In this document: positions 50,695 through 60,871 of the stretch, one piece after another
Position numbering within the stretch: the first letter of the stretch is position 1
Layout: each line of letters opens with the position of its first letter
DNA from: Metallumcola ferriviriculae
GTDB lineage: Bacteria; Bacillota; JADQBR01
Assembly: GCF_035573695.1 (NCBI RefSeq)
Contig: NZ_CP121694.1
Coordinates: forward strand, 3,076,501-3,140,500
Direction of reading: 5' to 3'
DNA length: 64,000 nt
Made by a program: the position numbers and the translations under genes
Notes under the pieces: model-generated
What the model saw: only the letters and a program-made list of their open reading frames with translations
The model's database searches: none
What the model was told of the DNA's origin: nothing

Positions 50695-53601
50695 CTACTT
50701 CAGCTTGGCTTTATAACACCCATTTATAAAGTCTTCTCTAACCGCATTGAAGGCCATGAATTCCTTTAGCCCCTCACGATACCGCCAGCTGGCTTCCAAT
50801 TCCTTCTTTTCATTTACCGGCAGCACCTGCCATGATGCGCTGCCACCTGCTATTAATCCTAAGTCACTAAGCACTAACAAAGCAGTGCGTATTAACATCG
50901 GAGCAAGAGATTTAGCGGCCATCACTTTCCGCACAATACTGTCCGTCTTGGTTTGCCGTGATTTGTTTTGTAAGTCTTTCAACGTATTATAGACCAGACC
51001 GAGCGTTTCTCTAGTAAGAAATAACTGTTCCAAAAGCCGTTGCTGCCGGTCCCAGTCCCTATTAGTAAAACAATAATTGCTTTCACCTCGATAGCAAAGC
51101 ATGCGCTGCAGGTCCCCAGTGTTAAATGGAGGGTCTAAGAGAATGACATTGATGGGAAAATCGTACAATAGCGGCAAACCATGAGTAGCTACCAATACCT
51201 GGTATAATCCCCGGGAAAATCCGGATAAAAGCTGTTTTTTTTCTGCAATACTACACCTTTCGGAGTACACCATCACCTCACCGGCGACCCTGGAATTCAA
51301 ATTATCCGCGACTTTGTCTGCCTCACTTGGGAGGGCGGTAAATACTATCCCCCGACGCCCGTCTTGAAACATATCTGTTAACGCTGCTTCTTCAGGAAAC
51401 GGTTTTAATACATCAAACCCTTTTAACTGTAATGAATGGTGTTCAAAAACGTCTTCACTATCGATAATAAAACAATTGTGCTCTCCTGTTTCTATTGTGT
51501 CCTTTTCTGCCAAATTAAGTAATACTGTCGCGCTGTTTCCCGGCAAAACCTGTCTATAATGTTTAAACGCTTCCTCCGTCATAAGTACCACCTTGCCGTG
51601 ATCAGCAGTAGAACCTTGCCAATTAGGCACAGTACCGTCTACTAAAACAGGGTCAATATCCGGGTCAAAAAGCTGCACCGCATTATACAACTGCCGGCAT
51701 TGACTTGCTAAGGGTGCTACCACTGTAACGGGCTGTTTTTGAGCTAAACGTGCTGCAGTTATCATCGCCATCCAACCAGCAATGGCAGTATCCACCGCAA
51801 AAACGCCGGCAGAATGTAAATCCACGTATTCAAAAATATCTTGGCGCAATCGGTTAAATGTATCACCAAAATATTGTCCATACTCATCTGCTGCATCTGA
51901 CTTACGTACATCCTTGACCTGCAGCTGCAAAGATACCGTGCCGCGCCAATAATTTTTTTCCGGTAGAAAAGCAACGTCTACCTGGGGACTATCAGCAAAT
52001 TTGTCCGCCTGAATGTTAAAACCAATAGCCGACAATCTCATGCTACCGGACACGAAAGTCATCTTAGCATGTTTTTTGTCCGCCCCCACCTGCTTCCAAT
52101 CTGCCAACCCAACACCCCGACAGCAAAAGACTGGTCCCGGGTTACCAAAACCGTGAGGTTTAAGCAATTCCAACTGCTCAACCAACCCATGGTTTATCTG
52201 CTTCAGTGTAACCTCACCATCCAAGCGCAGGGCTGGCTGCAGCTCTTCCTCCTTCAACCGCTGACATGCCAATCGGTTCAAAGCCTGTCTGAACCCATCA
52301 ATATTGTCCATGGTAATGGAAAACCCGGCTGCAGCGGCATGTCCACCAAAACCTTCCAGGAATTCACTACATTCCTCCAGCGCCTGATAAATATCAAATC
52401 CCTTAATACTTCTTGCTGAAGCCTTGCCCGTCTCTCCTTCCAAAGCAATTAACACTGTTGGCCTATAAAACTTTTCTACCACTCGAGAAGCAACAATACC
52501 AACTACACCGGAGTGCCATAAGGGCGAAGCCAAGACAATTACCCGTTCCCGATCAAGGTCCACCTGTTCTTCAATTTGCTGCATAACTTCTTCGAAAATA
52601 TGCTTTTCAATCGCCTGTCTTTCACCATTTTCGTGATCCAACAGCTGAGCAAGTTCATCTGCCCGCAACGGGATTTCGGTGGTCAGAAGCTCCACACCCA
52701 GTGATGCATTGCCTAACCGCCCGATAGCGTTAAGGCGCGGTGCCAGCCCAAAACCCACGTGCCCACTGTTTATTTCCTTTCCTGCTAAACCAGCCACTTC
52801 CATCAATGACTGCATACCAGACCTGGTGGAATAAGGGAGCTGCTCTAGGCCGAACTTGGTGATAATACGGTTATCACCAAGTAATGGGACCATATCGGCG
52901 ACTGTGCCCAAAGTGACTAAATCCAACAGTGTTTCTATGTCCAAAGCTGCCCCGCCTCGACTATGGTACTCTCTTGCTAATGCCCTGGCCAAATAAAAAG
53001 CAACCCCTACACCTGCCAGGTCACGACAGTTTTCATTGGCCCCCAGCTTGGGATTAACAACTGCAGCCGCCCGAGGCAGCTGTTTAGGCGGTTGATGGTG
53101 GTCAGTAATTACCAGGTCAATGCCCAGCTCTTTTGCCGTATCCGCTTCAACCACTGCACTAATACCGCAATCAACAGTGACGATTAACCCAAATCCTCTT
53201 TCCTTAGCCCATTGTACTGACGCGTTGTTCAGCCCATACCCTTCTTCCATCCTGTCAGGGATATAATAATCCACATCAATGCCCACTGACGAAAAAAACG
53301 ACACCAACAAGGCCGTTCCCGTAATGCCGTCTACATCATAGTCTCCGTAAACTAAGACTTTTTCGCTGCGGTTTAATGCGTCTAAGATAATATCCACCGC
53401 CCGGTTCATATCATGAATTACAAGGGGGTCGGATAGCTTGTCCAGCGAAGGATATAAAAATTCCTCCACGTCGTCAATTGCGACAATTCCCCGGTTTATT
53501 AAAACCTGAGCAAGCAACGGTGACATATCAAATCGTTCAGTTATTAAGTTTTGCTGTTCCCAGCAACTATCCGCAACCTTCCAGCGTTTGCGTAACTGCA
53601 C
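50695..53601 (-). CDS. recJ: Single-stranded-DNA-specific exonuclease RecJ with long C-terminal domain
   Basis: About 968 residues from the GTG at 53601, six bases after AGGGGGA. The N-terminal half is a normal RecJ: DHH domain with YGDYDVDGITGTALL, VDCGISA and ITDHHQPPKQLP, then DHHA1 with GGHAAAAGFSI. From about residue 560 a C-terminal part of some 400 residues follows; it is longer than the Gram-negative enzyme and reads like a helicase-type fold without a P-loop (TVVAPLASQCRQLYN, IIDSEDVFEH, YQVLVATHGLPLLYDFPI). Firmicute RecJ often has an extra C-terminal domain here. RecJ degrades ssDNA 5' to 3' in repair and recombination. Confidence 0.93.
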   Translation of the reverse strand: MQLRKRWKVADSCWEQQNLITERFDMSPLLAQVLINRGIVAIDDVEEFLYPSLDKLSDPLVIHDMNRAVDIILDALNRSEKVLVYGDYDVDGITGTALLVSFFSSVGIDVDYYIPDRMEEGYGLNNASVQWAKERGFGLIVTVDCGISAVVEADTAKELGIDLVITDHHQPPKQLPRAAAVVNPKLGANENCRDLAGVGVAFYLARALAREYHSRGGAALDIETLLDLVTLGTVADMVPLLGDNRIITKFGLEQLPYSTRSGMQSLMEVAGLAGKEINSGHVGFGLAPRLNAIGRLGNASLGVELLTTEIPLRADELAQLLDHENGERQAIEKHIFEEVMQQIEEQVDLDRERVIVLASPLWHSGVVGIVASRVVEKFYRPTVLIALEGETGKASARSIKGFDIYQALEECSEFLEGFGGHAAAAGFSITMDNIDGFRQALNRLACQRLKEEELQPALRLDGEVTLKQINHGLVEQLELLKPHGFGNPGPVFCCRGVGLADWKQVGADKKHAKMTFVSGSMRLSAIGFNIQADKFADSPQVDVAFLPEKNYWRGTVSLQLQVKDVRKSDAADEYGQYFGDTFNRLRQDIFEYVDLHSAGVFAVDTAIAGWMAMITAARLAQKQPVTVVAPLASQCRQLYNAVQLFDPDIDPVLVDGTVPNWQGSTADHGKVVLMTEEAFKHYRQVLPGNSATVLLNLAEKDTIETGEHNCFIIDSEDVFEHHSLQLKGFDVLKPFPEEAALTDMFQDGRRGIVFTALPSEADKVADNLNSRVAGEVMVYSERCSIAEKKQLLSGFSRGLYQVLVATHGLPLLYDFPINVILLDPPFNTGDLQRMLCYRGESNYCFTNRDWDRQQRLLEQLFLTRETLGLVYNTLKDLQNKSRQTKTDSIVRKVMAAKSLAPMLIRTALLVLSDLGLIAGGSASWQVLPVNEKKELEASWRYREGLKEFMAFNAVREDFINGCYKAKLK

Positions 53602-53646
53602 TGTCAATCCCCCTACGTCGCACACTGTTCTTACTGCAACAGTACC

Positions 53647-53985
53647 TTAACTCTGAATGTCTACTTCCTCCTGGTCTTCCTCATTGGAATGGGGTTTTGA
53701 CAATGCTTCAAGCTCTTTTTTTAACAGCTGGTTTTCTTCAGTCAGTTGTTTATTCATGACTGTTAATTCCTTGTTAGACCGATATTGGCTGAACTGCTTT
53801 ACCATACCTAAGAAAAATAAAAACACTGCTCCGATTACACTTGACCCCAGAATTACCAAAACCAAAGAAATCTCTTTAAACTGCCACGCCAAAAAATTAA
53901 TAGTGACAAGTTCTGTGTTCTGCACGGCAAAGATCGCCACCAGCAGCGCAAAAAGCAAGGCCGAAACCAAATAGAACTGCATCAC
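53647..53985 (-). CDS. LapA-family (DUF1049) membrane protein
   Basis: A 112-residue protein with two membrane segments (LVSALLFALLVAIFAVQN; VLVILGSSVIGAVFLFFLGM) joined by the family loop TELVTINFLAW, and a coiled-coil C-terminus of about 40 residues (KELTVMNKQLTEENQLLKKE). LapA domains in other bacteria help assemble outer-membrane or cell-envelope complexes. In Firmicutes the role is unknown. It lies 45 bases upstream of recJ on the same strand. Confidence 0.78.
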   Translation of the reverse strand: MMQFYLVSALLFALLVAIFAVQNTELVTINFLAWQFKEISLVLVILGSSVIGAVFLFFLGMVKQFSQYRSNKELTVMNKQLTEENQLLKKELEALSKPHSNEEDQEEVDIQS

Positions 53986-54051
53986 ATCATATCCTCTCCG
54001 CTTTTTTGACTAACATTTCTCTCCCAAAGGATAAAACTCCTGCTTACCAAC

Positions 54052-54951
54052 TTAATTTCGGCATTGTTCACCTTCAGGGCACTGGTCACAACCCTTATCG
54101 CAGGGCTCAACATGCATTAGCACTTGTGTTTGGGGAAAACGCGCTTCAATATCCTCACCAATATGATTTACCAAATAATTCACATCTTCAACATGAGTAC
54201 CTGGAGGAACCACTAAATGCAGGTCAATGTGGCGCTGCGAGCCAGCTTTACGACTGCGCAGCTTGTGAAACTCCACGAAATTGCTGGCATGTTCATTGAT
54301 AATATTCATGATAACCGCTTCTTCTTCTGGGGGAAGACTAACATCCAACAGCGGCATAACAGCTTCCTTGCTCAAGTGCCATGCCTCCTTAAAAATAAAC
54401 ATACTGACTAAAATTGCAGCTATCGAATCCACCCACATTTGCCCGGTCAGCTGTATTAATACTAACCCGGCAAACACGCCAAGCATGGTATATACATCAG
54501 TACGCAGATGTAAGGCATCCGCACGCAGTGCGACAGAATCTGTCGTATCAGCCACTTTGAATAGTTTGTCGGAAACCACCCAGTTAACAGCAGCAGACCC
54601 GCCCATTACCAGCAGGCCCCAACCCAAACTGGTGATATGTCCGCCGTGCATTAATTTGCTGACTGCCTCATAGATAATCCAAATTGCCGCAACAAATATG
54701 AGCATGCCTTCTATGGTTCCGGAAATATTTTCTATCTTACCGTGGCCATATCTATGCATTTCATCCGGTGGTTTTTGAGATTCCCGTACCGAAAAGTATG
54801 CAATTAAGGCTGCTACCAAATCTATGGATGAATGAATAGCTTCAGAAATAATGCTTACCGAACCGGTCACTATCCCTGCCATCAGCTTTACAAACACCAA
54901 CAAACTGTTGGAAATTATGGACAGACGCGCGGCCTTAACTCGTTCATCCAA
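54052..54951 (-). CDS. Cation diffusion facilitator (CDF) metal exporter
   Basis: About 299 residues from the TTG at 54951, six bases after AGGGGGTG; a GTG at 54981 is possible. Six membrane helices with metal sites in SEAIHSSIDLVAALIAY and ADALHLRTDVYTMLGVF (the HxxxD pattern), and a cytoplasmic C-domain with HKLRSRKAGSQRHIDLHLVV. The end is a Cys-rich tail (CDKGCDQCPEGEQC), unusual for the family and possibly an extra metal-binding site. It exports Zn2+, Fe2+, Mn2+ or similar; the metal cannot be read from the sequence. Confidence 0.88.
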   Translation of the reverse strand: MDERVKAARLSIISNSLLVFVKLMAGIVTGSVSIISEAIHSSIDLVAALIAYFSVRESQKPPDEMHRYGHGKIENISGTIEGMLIFVAAIWIIYEAVSKLMHGGHITSLGWGLLVMGGSAAVNWVVSDKLFKVADTTDSVALRADALHLRTDVYTMLGVFAGLVLIQLTGQMWVDSIAAILVSMFIFKEAWHLSKEAVMPLLDVSLPPEEEAVIMNIINEHASNFVEFHKLRSRKAGSQRHIDLHLVVPPGTHVEDVNYLVNHIGEDIEARFPQTQVLMHVEPCDKGCDQCPEGEQCRN

Positions 54952-55037
54952 ATAAAACACCCCCTGGAACTTTATCCCCACCGTGTTTTACATACCCCTC
55001 AAAACCCCGCTACTTTAATATATATGCAGGTAACAAA

Positions 55038-55072
55038 AATGTGGAACCTCGCATTACCTGAAGTCCCACATT
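55038..55072 (-). terminator. Terminator after secF
   Basis: Minus strand AATGTGGGAC...GTTCCACATT followed by TTTGTTAC. Confidence 0.7.
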
Positions 55073-55115
55073 GTGTTATTTACTTTTCTTAAGGTGTTCG
55101 GTTCCCGATATATCC

Positions 55116-55973
55116 TTACTTCTTAGCCAAAGTGCGGTGGAAATCAATCCATAACGGGCTGGCTGTGAAGATGGATGAATAGGTACCGGAGACACTACCA
55201 ATCAGCAATGCTAAAGAAAAACCTTTGGTAGTTTCACCCCCGAACAGCAGTAATGATACCAATACCATGATTACAACTAAAGAAGTATTGATGGAACGAG
55301 CCAATGTCTGGGAAATACTCAGGTTAACTACCCGAGGCAATTCCTCTTTCTTCTTAATACGAAGATTTTCCCTGATACGGTCAAAAATCACGATAGTATC
55401 ATTAATTGAATAACCGATTATCGTTAATATAGCGGCCACAAAAGCGCTGTCCACCGGGAACTGAAAAATTGAAAATATACCCATGGTGACGAAGACATCA
55501 TGCAGCAAGGCAAGAATCGCAGCTATTGCAAACCAAAACTCGAAACGAATAGTAATATAAATTACCATCAAAACTGAAGCAATCACTAATGCCAGCACCG
55601 CATTACGTGTTAACTCCTGGCCAATAACCGCGCCTACCTTTTCGTTTCGCAGTACCTCTAGGTTTCCCAGCCCATCCTGAAACGCCTCAATCACTTTTGC
55701 GTTTTCATCCTCTGTCAGTACCTTAGTTCTGATAATGAATTGATTGTCCTCAGCCGGTTGAACCGGGCTCTGGCTCAAATCAAATTGTCCCAGCGAGTCT
55801 CTTATCTGTTCCACAGATACATCTTTTTCAAACTTCACCTGCATTAGGTTACCACCGGTAAAATCGATTCCCAAGTTAAGTCCTTGGACAAAAAAGGATA
55901 TTATACCGGGAACGATAATCAGAAGCGACAGCAAATACCATAGTTTTCTTTTGCCTATGAAATCAAATAACAT
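55116..55973 (-). CDS. secF: Protein-export membrane protein SecF
   Basis: A 285-residue, six-helix protein: N-terminal GLNLGIDFTGGNLMQV, a large outer domain, then the RND-like helices IGYSINDTIVIFDRIRENLR and LSISQTLARSINTS. SecDF uses the ion gradient to complete protein secretion through SecYEG. It begins 12 bases after secD. Separate secD and secF genes, not fused as in B. subtilis. Confidence 0.95.
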   Translation of the reverse strand: MLFDFIGKRKLWYLLSLLIIVPGIISFFVQGLNLGIDFTGGNLMQVKFEKDVSVEQIRDSLGQFDLSQSPVQPAEDNQFIIRTKVLTEDENAKVIEAFQDGLGNLEVLRNEKVGAVIGQELTRNAVLALVIASVLMVIYITIRFEFWFAIAAILALLHDVFVTMGIFSIFQFPVDSAFVAAILTIIGYSINDTIVIFDRIRENLRIKKKEELPRVVNLSISQTLARSINTSLVVIMVLVSLLLFGGETTKGFSLALLIGSVSGTYSSIFTASPLWIDFHRTLAKK

Positions 55974-55985
55974 TATTCTCCCCCC

Positions 55986-57215
55986 CTACGCGCCATACAT
56001 CTTAGTGTTTTTAACCAGCCTGGTATCTGCCAATAGACGCAGTAAAAAGCGTGTAAAGGTAATGGCAGTGAACATGCTGGCTAAAATACCAATGCCCAAA
56101 GTAACCGCAAATCCGCGGATTGGGCCGGTGCCATAATAGAATAACACTGCCGCAGCCAGCAAAGTAGTAGTATTAGCATCAAAAATGGTCCAGAATGCCC
56201 GACCAAAACCCGCTTCAATTGCGGCACGAATGGTTTTTCCATTCTTTAATTCTTCCTTAAGTCGTTCGTAAATAATAATATTGGCATCCACAGCAAAAGC
56301 AATAGATAAAAGCAGCCCGGCAATTCCCGGCAGCGTCAGGACAGCGTTAATAGAGGCAAGACCGCCCATTACTATAATGGCATAAACCAACAACGAGAAA
56401 GCCGCTACAAGTCCCGGAACGCGATAATAGAGAATAATAAATAAAACAATTGCAATTAATGAGTAAAGGATTGCGTTGACACTACGATTAAGAGAATTAG
56501 CACCTAATGTAGGTCCTACAGTACGCTTTTCCATAATTTCCACATTCACCGGCAGCGCACCGCCGCGTAATAGCGCAGCAATATTACTTGCCTCTTCAAA
56601 GTTACGGTTTCCGGTAATCACAGCAGTTCCACTGGGAATAGCCTCATTAACATTTGGATTAGTCAATAGGTCTTCATCAAGATAAATCGCGATAGCCCTT
56701 CTTGGGTCATTATTCTGGTAATTCTGTACCAACCGGCTGGTTACATCACCAAATTTTTTGGCTCCCTCCGAGTTAAATTGAAGTTGAATCTCCGCTTGAC
56801 CGTTGGAATTATTAATAACCGCCTTGGCATCTTTTAGATCTTTACCAGTTAAAACAGTTTTCCCATCACTCGTTTTAAACTGAAGCATGGCGGTTTTACC
56901 AATTAAATCAACTGCCTGCTCCGGGTCTTCGACACCAGCCACTTCCACAATTAAGCGATCGTTTCCTGACACTTGGATAACAGGCTCACTCACACCTAAT
57001 TCGTCTACCCGTTCTCGCATAACAGTTTTTAACTGCTGCATGTCTTCATCCGTTATTGCCGTCTTTTCTTTTACTGCCTTAAGTACTACGTGTACTCCTC
57101 CTTGAAGGTCCAAACCAAGATTAACAGCGTTCATGATTGGATTATAGAGGAGGACGCCAACAACCAGCACTAAGACTATGACGAAGGCTAATTTCATCAG
57201 TTTCCCCGAGTTCAT
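55986..57215 (-). CDS. secD: Protein-export membrane protein SecD
   Basis: About 409 residues from the ATG at 57215 (MNSGKLMKLAFVIVLVLV) after AGGAGGAG. NLGLDLQGGVHVVLK near the N-terminus, the P1 outer domain (about 60-230), then the six-helix half with AFAVDANIIIYERLKEELKNG and IFDANTTTLLAAAVLFYYG. It pairs with SecF downstream. Together with yajC, tgt and queA it forms the common Firmicute/Clostridial neighbourhood. Confidence 0.95.
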   Translation of the reverse strand: MNSGKLMKLAFVIVLVLVVGVLLYNPIMNAVNLGLDLQGGVHVVLKAVKEKTAITDEDMQQLKTVMRERVDELGVSEPVIQVSGNDRLIVEVAGVEDPEQAVDLIGKTAMLQFKTSDGKTVLTGKDLKDAKAVINNSNGQAEIQLQFNSEGAKKFGDVTSRLVQNYQNNDPRRAIAIYLDEDLLTNPNVNEAIPSGTAVITGNRNFEEASNIAALLRGGALPVNVEIMEKRTVGPTLGANSLNRSVNAILYSLIAIVLFIILYYRVPGLVAAFSLLVYAIIVMGGLASINAVLTLPGIAGLLLSIAFAVDANIIIYERLKEELKNGKTIRAAIEAGFGRAFWTIFDANTTTLLAAAVLFYYGTGPIRGFAVTLGIGILASMFTAITFTRFLLRLLADTRLVKNTKMYGA

Positions 57216-57339
57216 CTTCACTTCTCCTCCTTGTGAATGAGCTAACAAAATAACAAAACACCATACTTAAATATTATAAACCTCTTGTAAGAAGCTTGTC
57301 AATTAAGGTTACCTCCGGTCGCTTTACCAATATTTGCGC

Positions 57340-57999
57340 TTATAACAACCGGGCCTCATTGATAACCAAACCAAAATGGCAATCCAGAAATGCCGCTGCT
57401 CTCCGGCACATCACCATACGGCTGAGAAATATTTCGAAGTATTCCATGATGGTGCTTATCTCCAAATCAATGGTAAGTTCCATAGTGATTTTCTTTTGTT
57501 CTGCTGAAACCCGTAAAAAAGAATGTTCTACGGCGTAATTTACACGGTCATGAATATCAAAGGTTGCGAAGTCCCGGTTGCGCACTCGGGATCGATGCAC
57601 ATCAGACTTATCTGCTAAAATCAGCACCGCAGCCACCTCATTAACTGCATGTCCATACTGCTCTTCATGATTACCGATAGCCGATATAACCGAAGCAATC
57701 TCCTCCGGCGGCATCTCGTACTGCTTCAGGATTGAATACGCCATCACTGCTCCGGACTGACCGTGGTCATAGCGGCTGATAACATTACCAATATCATGCA
57801 TATAACCGGCAATGCCCGCCAATTCGACCAGGCGAGCATCAAAATTCAGTTTCTCCAAAATGTTTTGTGACACGTTGGACACCAAGTTCACATGACGATA
57901 GCTATGTTCGGTGAAACCCATGGCACCAAGATACTCATTCCCTTTGCGTATATATGTATCAATTTCGGTATCCCTTTTTATCATCTCCAAAGTAACCAC
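57340..57999 (-). CDS. HD-domain phosphohydrolase
   Basis: About 219 residues from the GTG at 57999, placed five to six bases after AGGAGG; an ATG at 58014 overlaps that site. HD motif YMHDIGNVISRYDH (about residue 65), preceded by His of HSYRHVNLV and followed by GNHEEQYGHAV and ILADKSDVHRSRVR. The middle ASVISAIGNHEE is typical of HD hydrolases of nucleotides or phosphorylated compounds. A C-terminal alpha/beta region (about 150-215) has no known domain. It precedes secD. Substrate unknown. Confidence 0.82.
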   Translation of the reverse strand: MVTLEMIKRDTEIDTYIRKGNEYLGAMGFTEHSYRHVNLVSNVSQNILEKLNFDARLVELAGIAGYMHDIGNVISRYDHGQSGAVMAYSILKQYEMPPEEIASVISAIGNHEEQYGHAVNEVAAVLILADKSDVHRSRVRNRDFATFDIHDRVNYAVEHSFLRVSAEQKKITMELTIDLEISTIMEYFEIFLSRMVMCRRAAAFLDCHFGLVINEARLL

Positions 58000-58034
58000 A
58001 CTTTTCCTCCTCATCCTGCTGATATATTGGTTTT

Positions 58035-58336
58035 GAACAAAAGCATTTCATGCCTTCGGCCTCAAAAGGTAATGCTTTTGCACCCAAGGGCATTAAGATC
58101 GACTAGGCAACAAGTTGCCAAGTCTCTCTATATTCTTACCCAGGGAACCCCTGGGTGCTGCGCACCCGGCCGCCTCACCGACTCGGCGGCGCTCGTACCT
58201 TGGCGTCACTTATTCGTGACGCCACTCGCCCTAGGTCGCTTCGCTGTGACCCTCCTGCATTTAACATAAGGGGGCATGCCCCCTTAATAACCCCCATGTA
58301 TAGGAAATTATCCACAACCCATAATTTCCTATACAT
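58035..58336. repeat. Hairpin-rich intergenic repeat, copy B (expanded)
   Basis: Has the same modules as copy A (19197-19375) with added parts: about 50 bases after the first stem, and a block of three hairpins, GGGTGC/GCACCC (58153-58167), GCCGC/GCGGC (58169-58190) and TGGCGTCAC/GTGACGCCA (58201-58224). Ends in the same 16-bp inverted repeat (58296-58311 / 58321-58336). Confidence 0.9.
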
Positions 58337-58520
58337 ACGACAAAAACTTCTTCTTAAGACAGCTCAATTCCTCTTTTAGCGCTTACCTATTTTACTATTT
58401 TACCCTACATCCCAAATTATGTACTGCTTAATAGCAAAACTATTAGAGTATGTGCAAAAATTCCACCAGGCAGGCCCAGAAGACTTGCCAGCTTGCTGGG
58501 AGCACTTGTGCAGGGCAGCA

Positions 58521-58577
58521 CCCCTTAATAACCCCCATGTATAGGAAATTATCCACAACCCATAATTTCCTATACAT
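58521..58577. repeat. Hairpin-rich intergenic repeat, copy C (partial)
   Basis: Keeps only the 3' module: CCCCTTAATAACCCCC and the perfect 16-bp inverted repeat ATGTATAGGAAATTAT (58537-58552) / reverse complement (58562-58577) around CCACAACCC. 58337-58520 between copies B and C has no gene that I can see. Confidence 0.9.
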
Positions 58578-58586
58578 CAACAAATA

Positions 58587-58619
58587 AGCCACGCTGCGAA
58601 AATTCTTCGCAGTGTGGCT
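58587..58619 (-). terminator. Terminator after the MazF-like gene
   Basis: Minus strand AGCCACACTGCGAA-GAATT-TTCGCAGCGTGGCT (one mismatch) followed by TATTTGTTG. Confidence 0.65.
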
Positions 58620-58625
58620 GTATAA

Positions 58626-59033
58626 TTATCTGTGCCTCATACGGTCTTCAATTTCTTGCAAAGCACTTAATCCCAAGCTAATTTCTAACGCTTCGTTAAC
58701 TTCGCGGCGCAGCTTCGGGGTAATAAATCCGCGATAATTATCGCCGGCAAAACGCGCCTTGTCCAGCGTACGGATCTGCGAAAATAAAGCCACATAATCC
58801 CTTTCCAGCCCAGTCTCCTTCCCACCAGCTATAAGAATACCAAAGAGAACCCGTCGAGCTTCCTTTTCCGGTGTAAGCGGCACCACAATAACTGAACTAC
58901 ACAGTCGGTTCCCAATATCATTTTGTACAACCAATACCGGTCTTTCCAGACGCCTGTATTCTTGGTCAACACCCAATTCGATACGGTAAATATCCCCCCG
59001 GCGAATAGACCATTGTTCATGGGAAACATTCAT
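58626..59033 (-). CDS. PemK/MazF-family toxin-like protein
   Basis: A 135-residue protein matching the MazF/PemK core: IRRGDIYRIELG near the N-terminus, RPVLVVQNDIGNRLCSSVIVVPLT in the centre and the later LFSQIRTLDKARF. MazF toxins cut mRNA at short motifs. The C-terminal 30 residues (KLRREVNEALEISLGL) correspond to the helix seen in B. subtilis EndoA/MazF. The start follows GGGAGTG. It lies 6 bases after a small gene on the same strand, the position expected for its antitoxin. It sits in the middle of the sec/tgt housekeeping cluster. Confidence 0.8.
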   Translation of the reverse strand: MNVSHEQWSIRRGDIYRIELGVDQEYRRLERPVLVVQNDIGNRLCSSVIVVPLTPEKEARRVLFGILIAGGKETGLERDYVALFSQIRTLDKARFAGDNYRGFITPKLRREVNEALEISLGLSALQEIEDRMRHR

Positions 59034-59039
59034 GTAAGC

Positions 59040-59228
59040 TCACTCCCGACCAGTATCTTCGAACTTTAGCAGTAAACGATTTTCTTCCGCCAGCACCAGG
59101 GAGTCTCCTTCCAAAACCCAAGGAATAGCAAGATCATCATCTGCCGCCGACTGTGCCTCCAGGCCCTTTTTACTGTAGTTTTCGCTTTCACGAATTTTTT
59201 TGCTAAACATTTTCTTAATTATATTCAC
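59040..59228 (-). CDS. Possible antitoxin of the MazF-like toxin (62 aa)
   Basis: About 62 residues from the GTG at 59228, which follows the purine-rich AGGGAGGGCGGAGG. The product is VNIIKKMFSKKIRESEN at the start, then acidic (AADDDLAIPWVLEGDSL) and ends LLLKFEDTGRE. It lies just upstream of the MazF-like gene. It has no visible AbrB, RHH or HTH domain, unlike usual MazE partners, so the role is inferred from position and small size only. Confidence 0.45.
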   Translation of the reverse strand: MNIIKKMFSKKIRESENYSKKGLEAQSAADDDLAIPWVLEGDSLVLAEENRLLLKFEDTGRE

Positions 59229-59330
59229 GCCTCCGCCCTCCCTGCTGATGCCATATTTATAAAACTTAGACATAGGTAAGGGCTTTTCCTCTCACGATTG
59301 ATGTCACTTTCTGGGAGGTTTGCTCAAAAC

Positions 59331-59361
59331 AAAAAAAATAACGACCCTTAAGCCGCTATTT
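59331..59361 (-). terminator. Terminator after yajC
   Basis: Minus strand AAATAGCG-GCTTAAGGGT-CGTTATTT followed by TTTTTGTTTTG. Confidence 0.65.
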
Positions 59362-59381
59362 CTTTAAAATTTGTTTATCTT

Positions 59382-59654
59382 CTAGTTATCGCTCGCCACA
59401 TAAGCAATGGACTTTTTGTCAAATTTTACTTCAACCTTATCCGCTATTCGTAAAACGATGGTATCATCATCCATCTTAATAAGTTTCCCATGAAGGCCGC
59501 CCACTGTAACAACCTTATCGTTTATTTCCAATTTTCCCAGCATTTCTTGACGTTTTTTCTGTTGTTTCTGCTGTGGCCTGATCATAAGAAAATATAGTAT
59601 GGCAATGAACAATCCAAAATATGCTACCGTACCGCCTATACCTTGAAGATTCAA
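59382..59654 (-). CDS. yajC: Preprotein translocase subunit YajC
   Basis: About 90 residues from the TTG at 59654 (LNLQGIGGTVAYFGLFIAI), six bases after AAAGGGGTGA. One membrane helix (about 10-28), the family motif FLMIRPQQKQQKKRQEMLGKL and the C-terminal beta domain (DKVVTVGGLHGKLIKMDDDT, VEVKFDKKSI). YajC joins SecDF. It lies after tgt and before the toxin-like pair, with secDF a further 1.4 kb on, an arrangement that is split here by the TA pair and repeats. Confidence 0.93.
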   Translation of the reverse strand: MNLQGIGGTVAYFGLFIAILYFLMIRPQQKQQKKRQEMLGKLEINDKVVTVGGLHGKLIKMDDDTIVLRIADKVEVKFDKKSIAYVASDN

Positions 59655-59723
59655 TTTTTTCACCCCTTTCAACCCTATTTTATGTACAAAACCATTATCC
59701 ATGCTCATTCTACATTAAAGACG

Positions 59724-60845
<1,122 letters not shown>

Positions 60846-60871
60846 CTACCCCCAGGTCACAATAACTCTCT

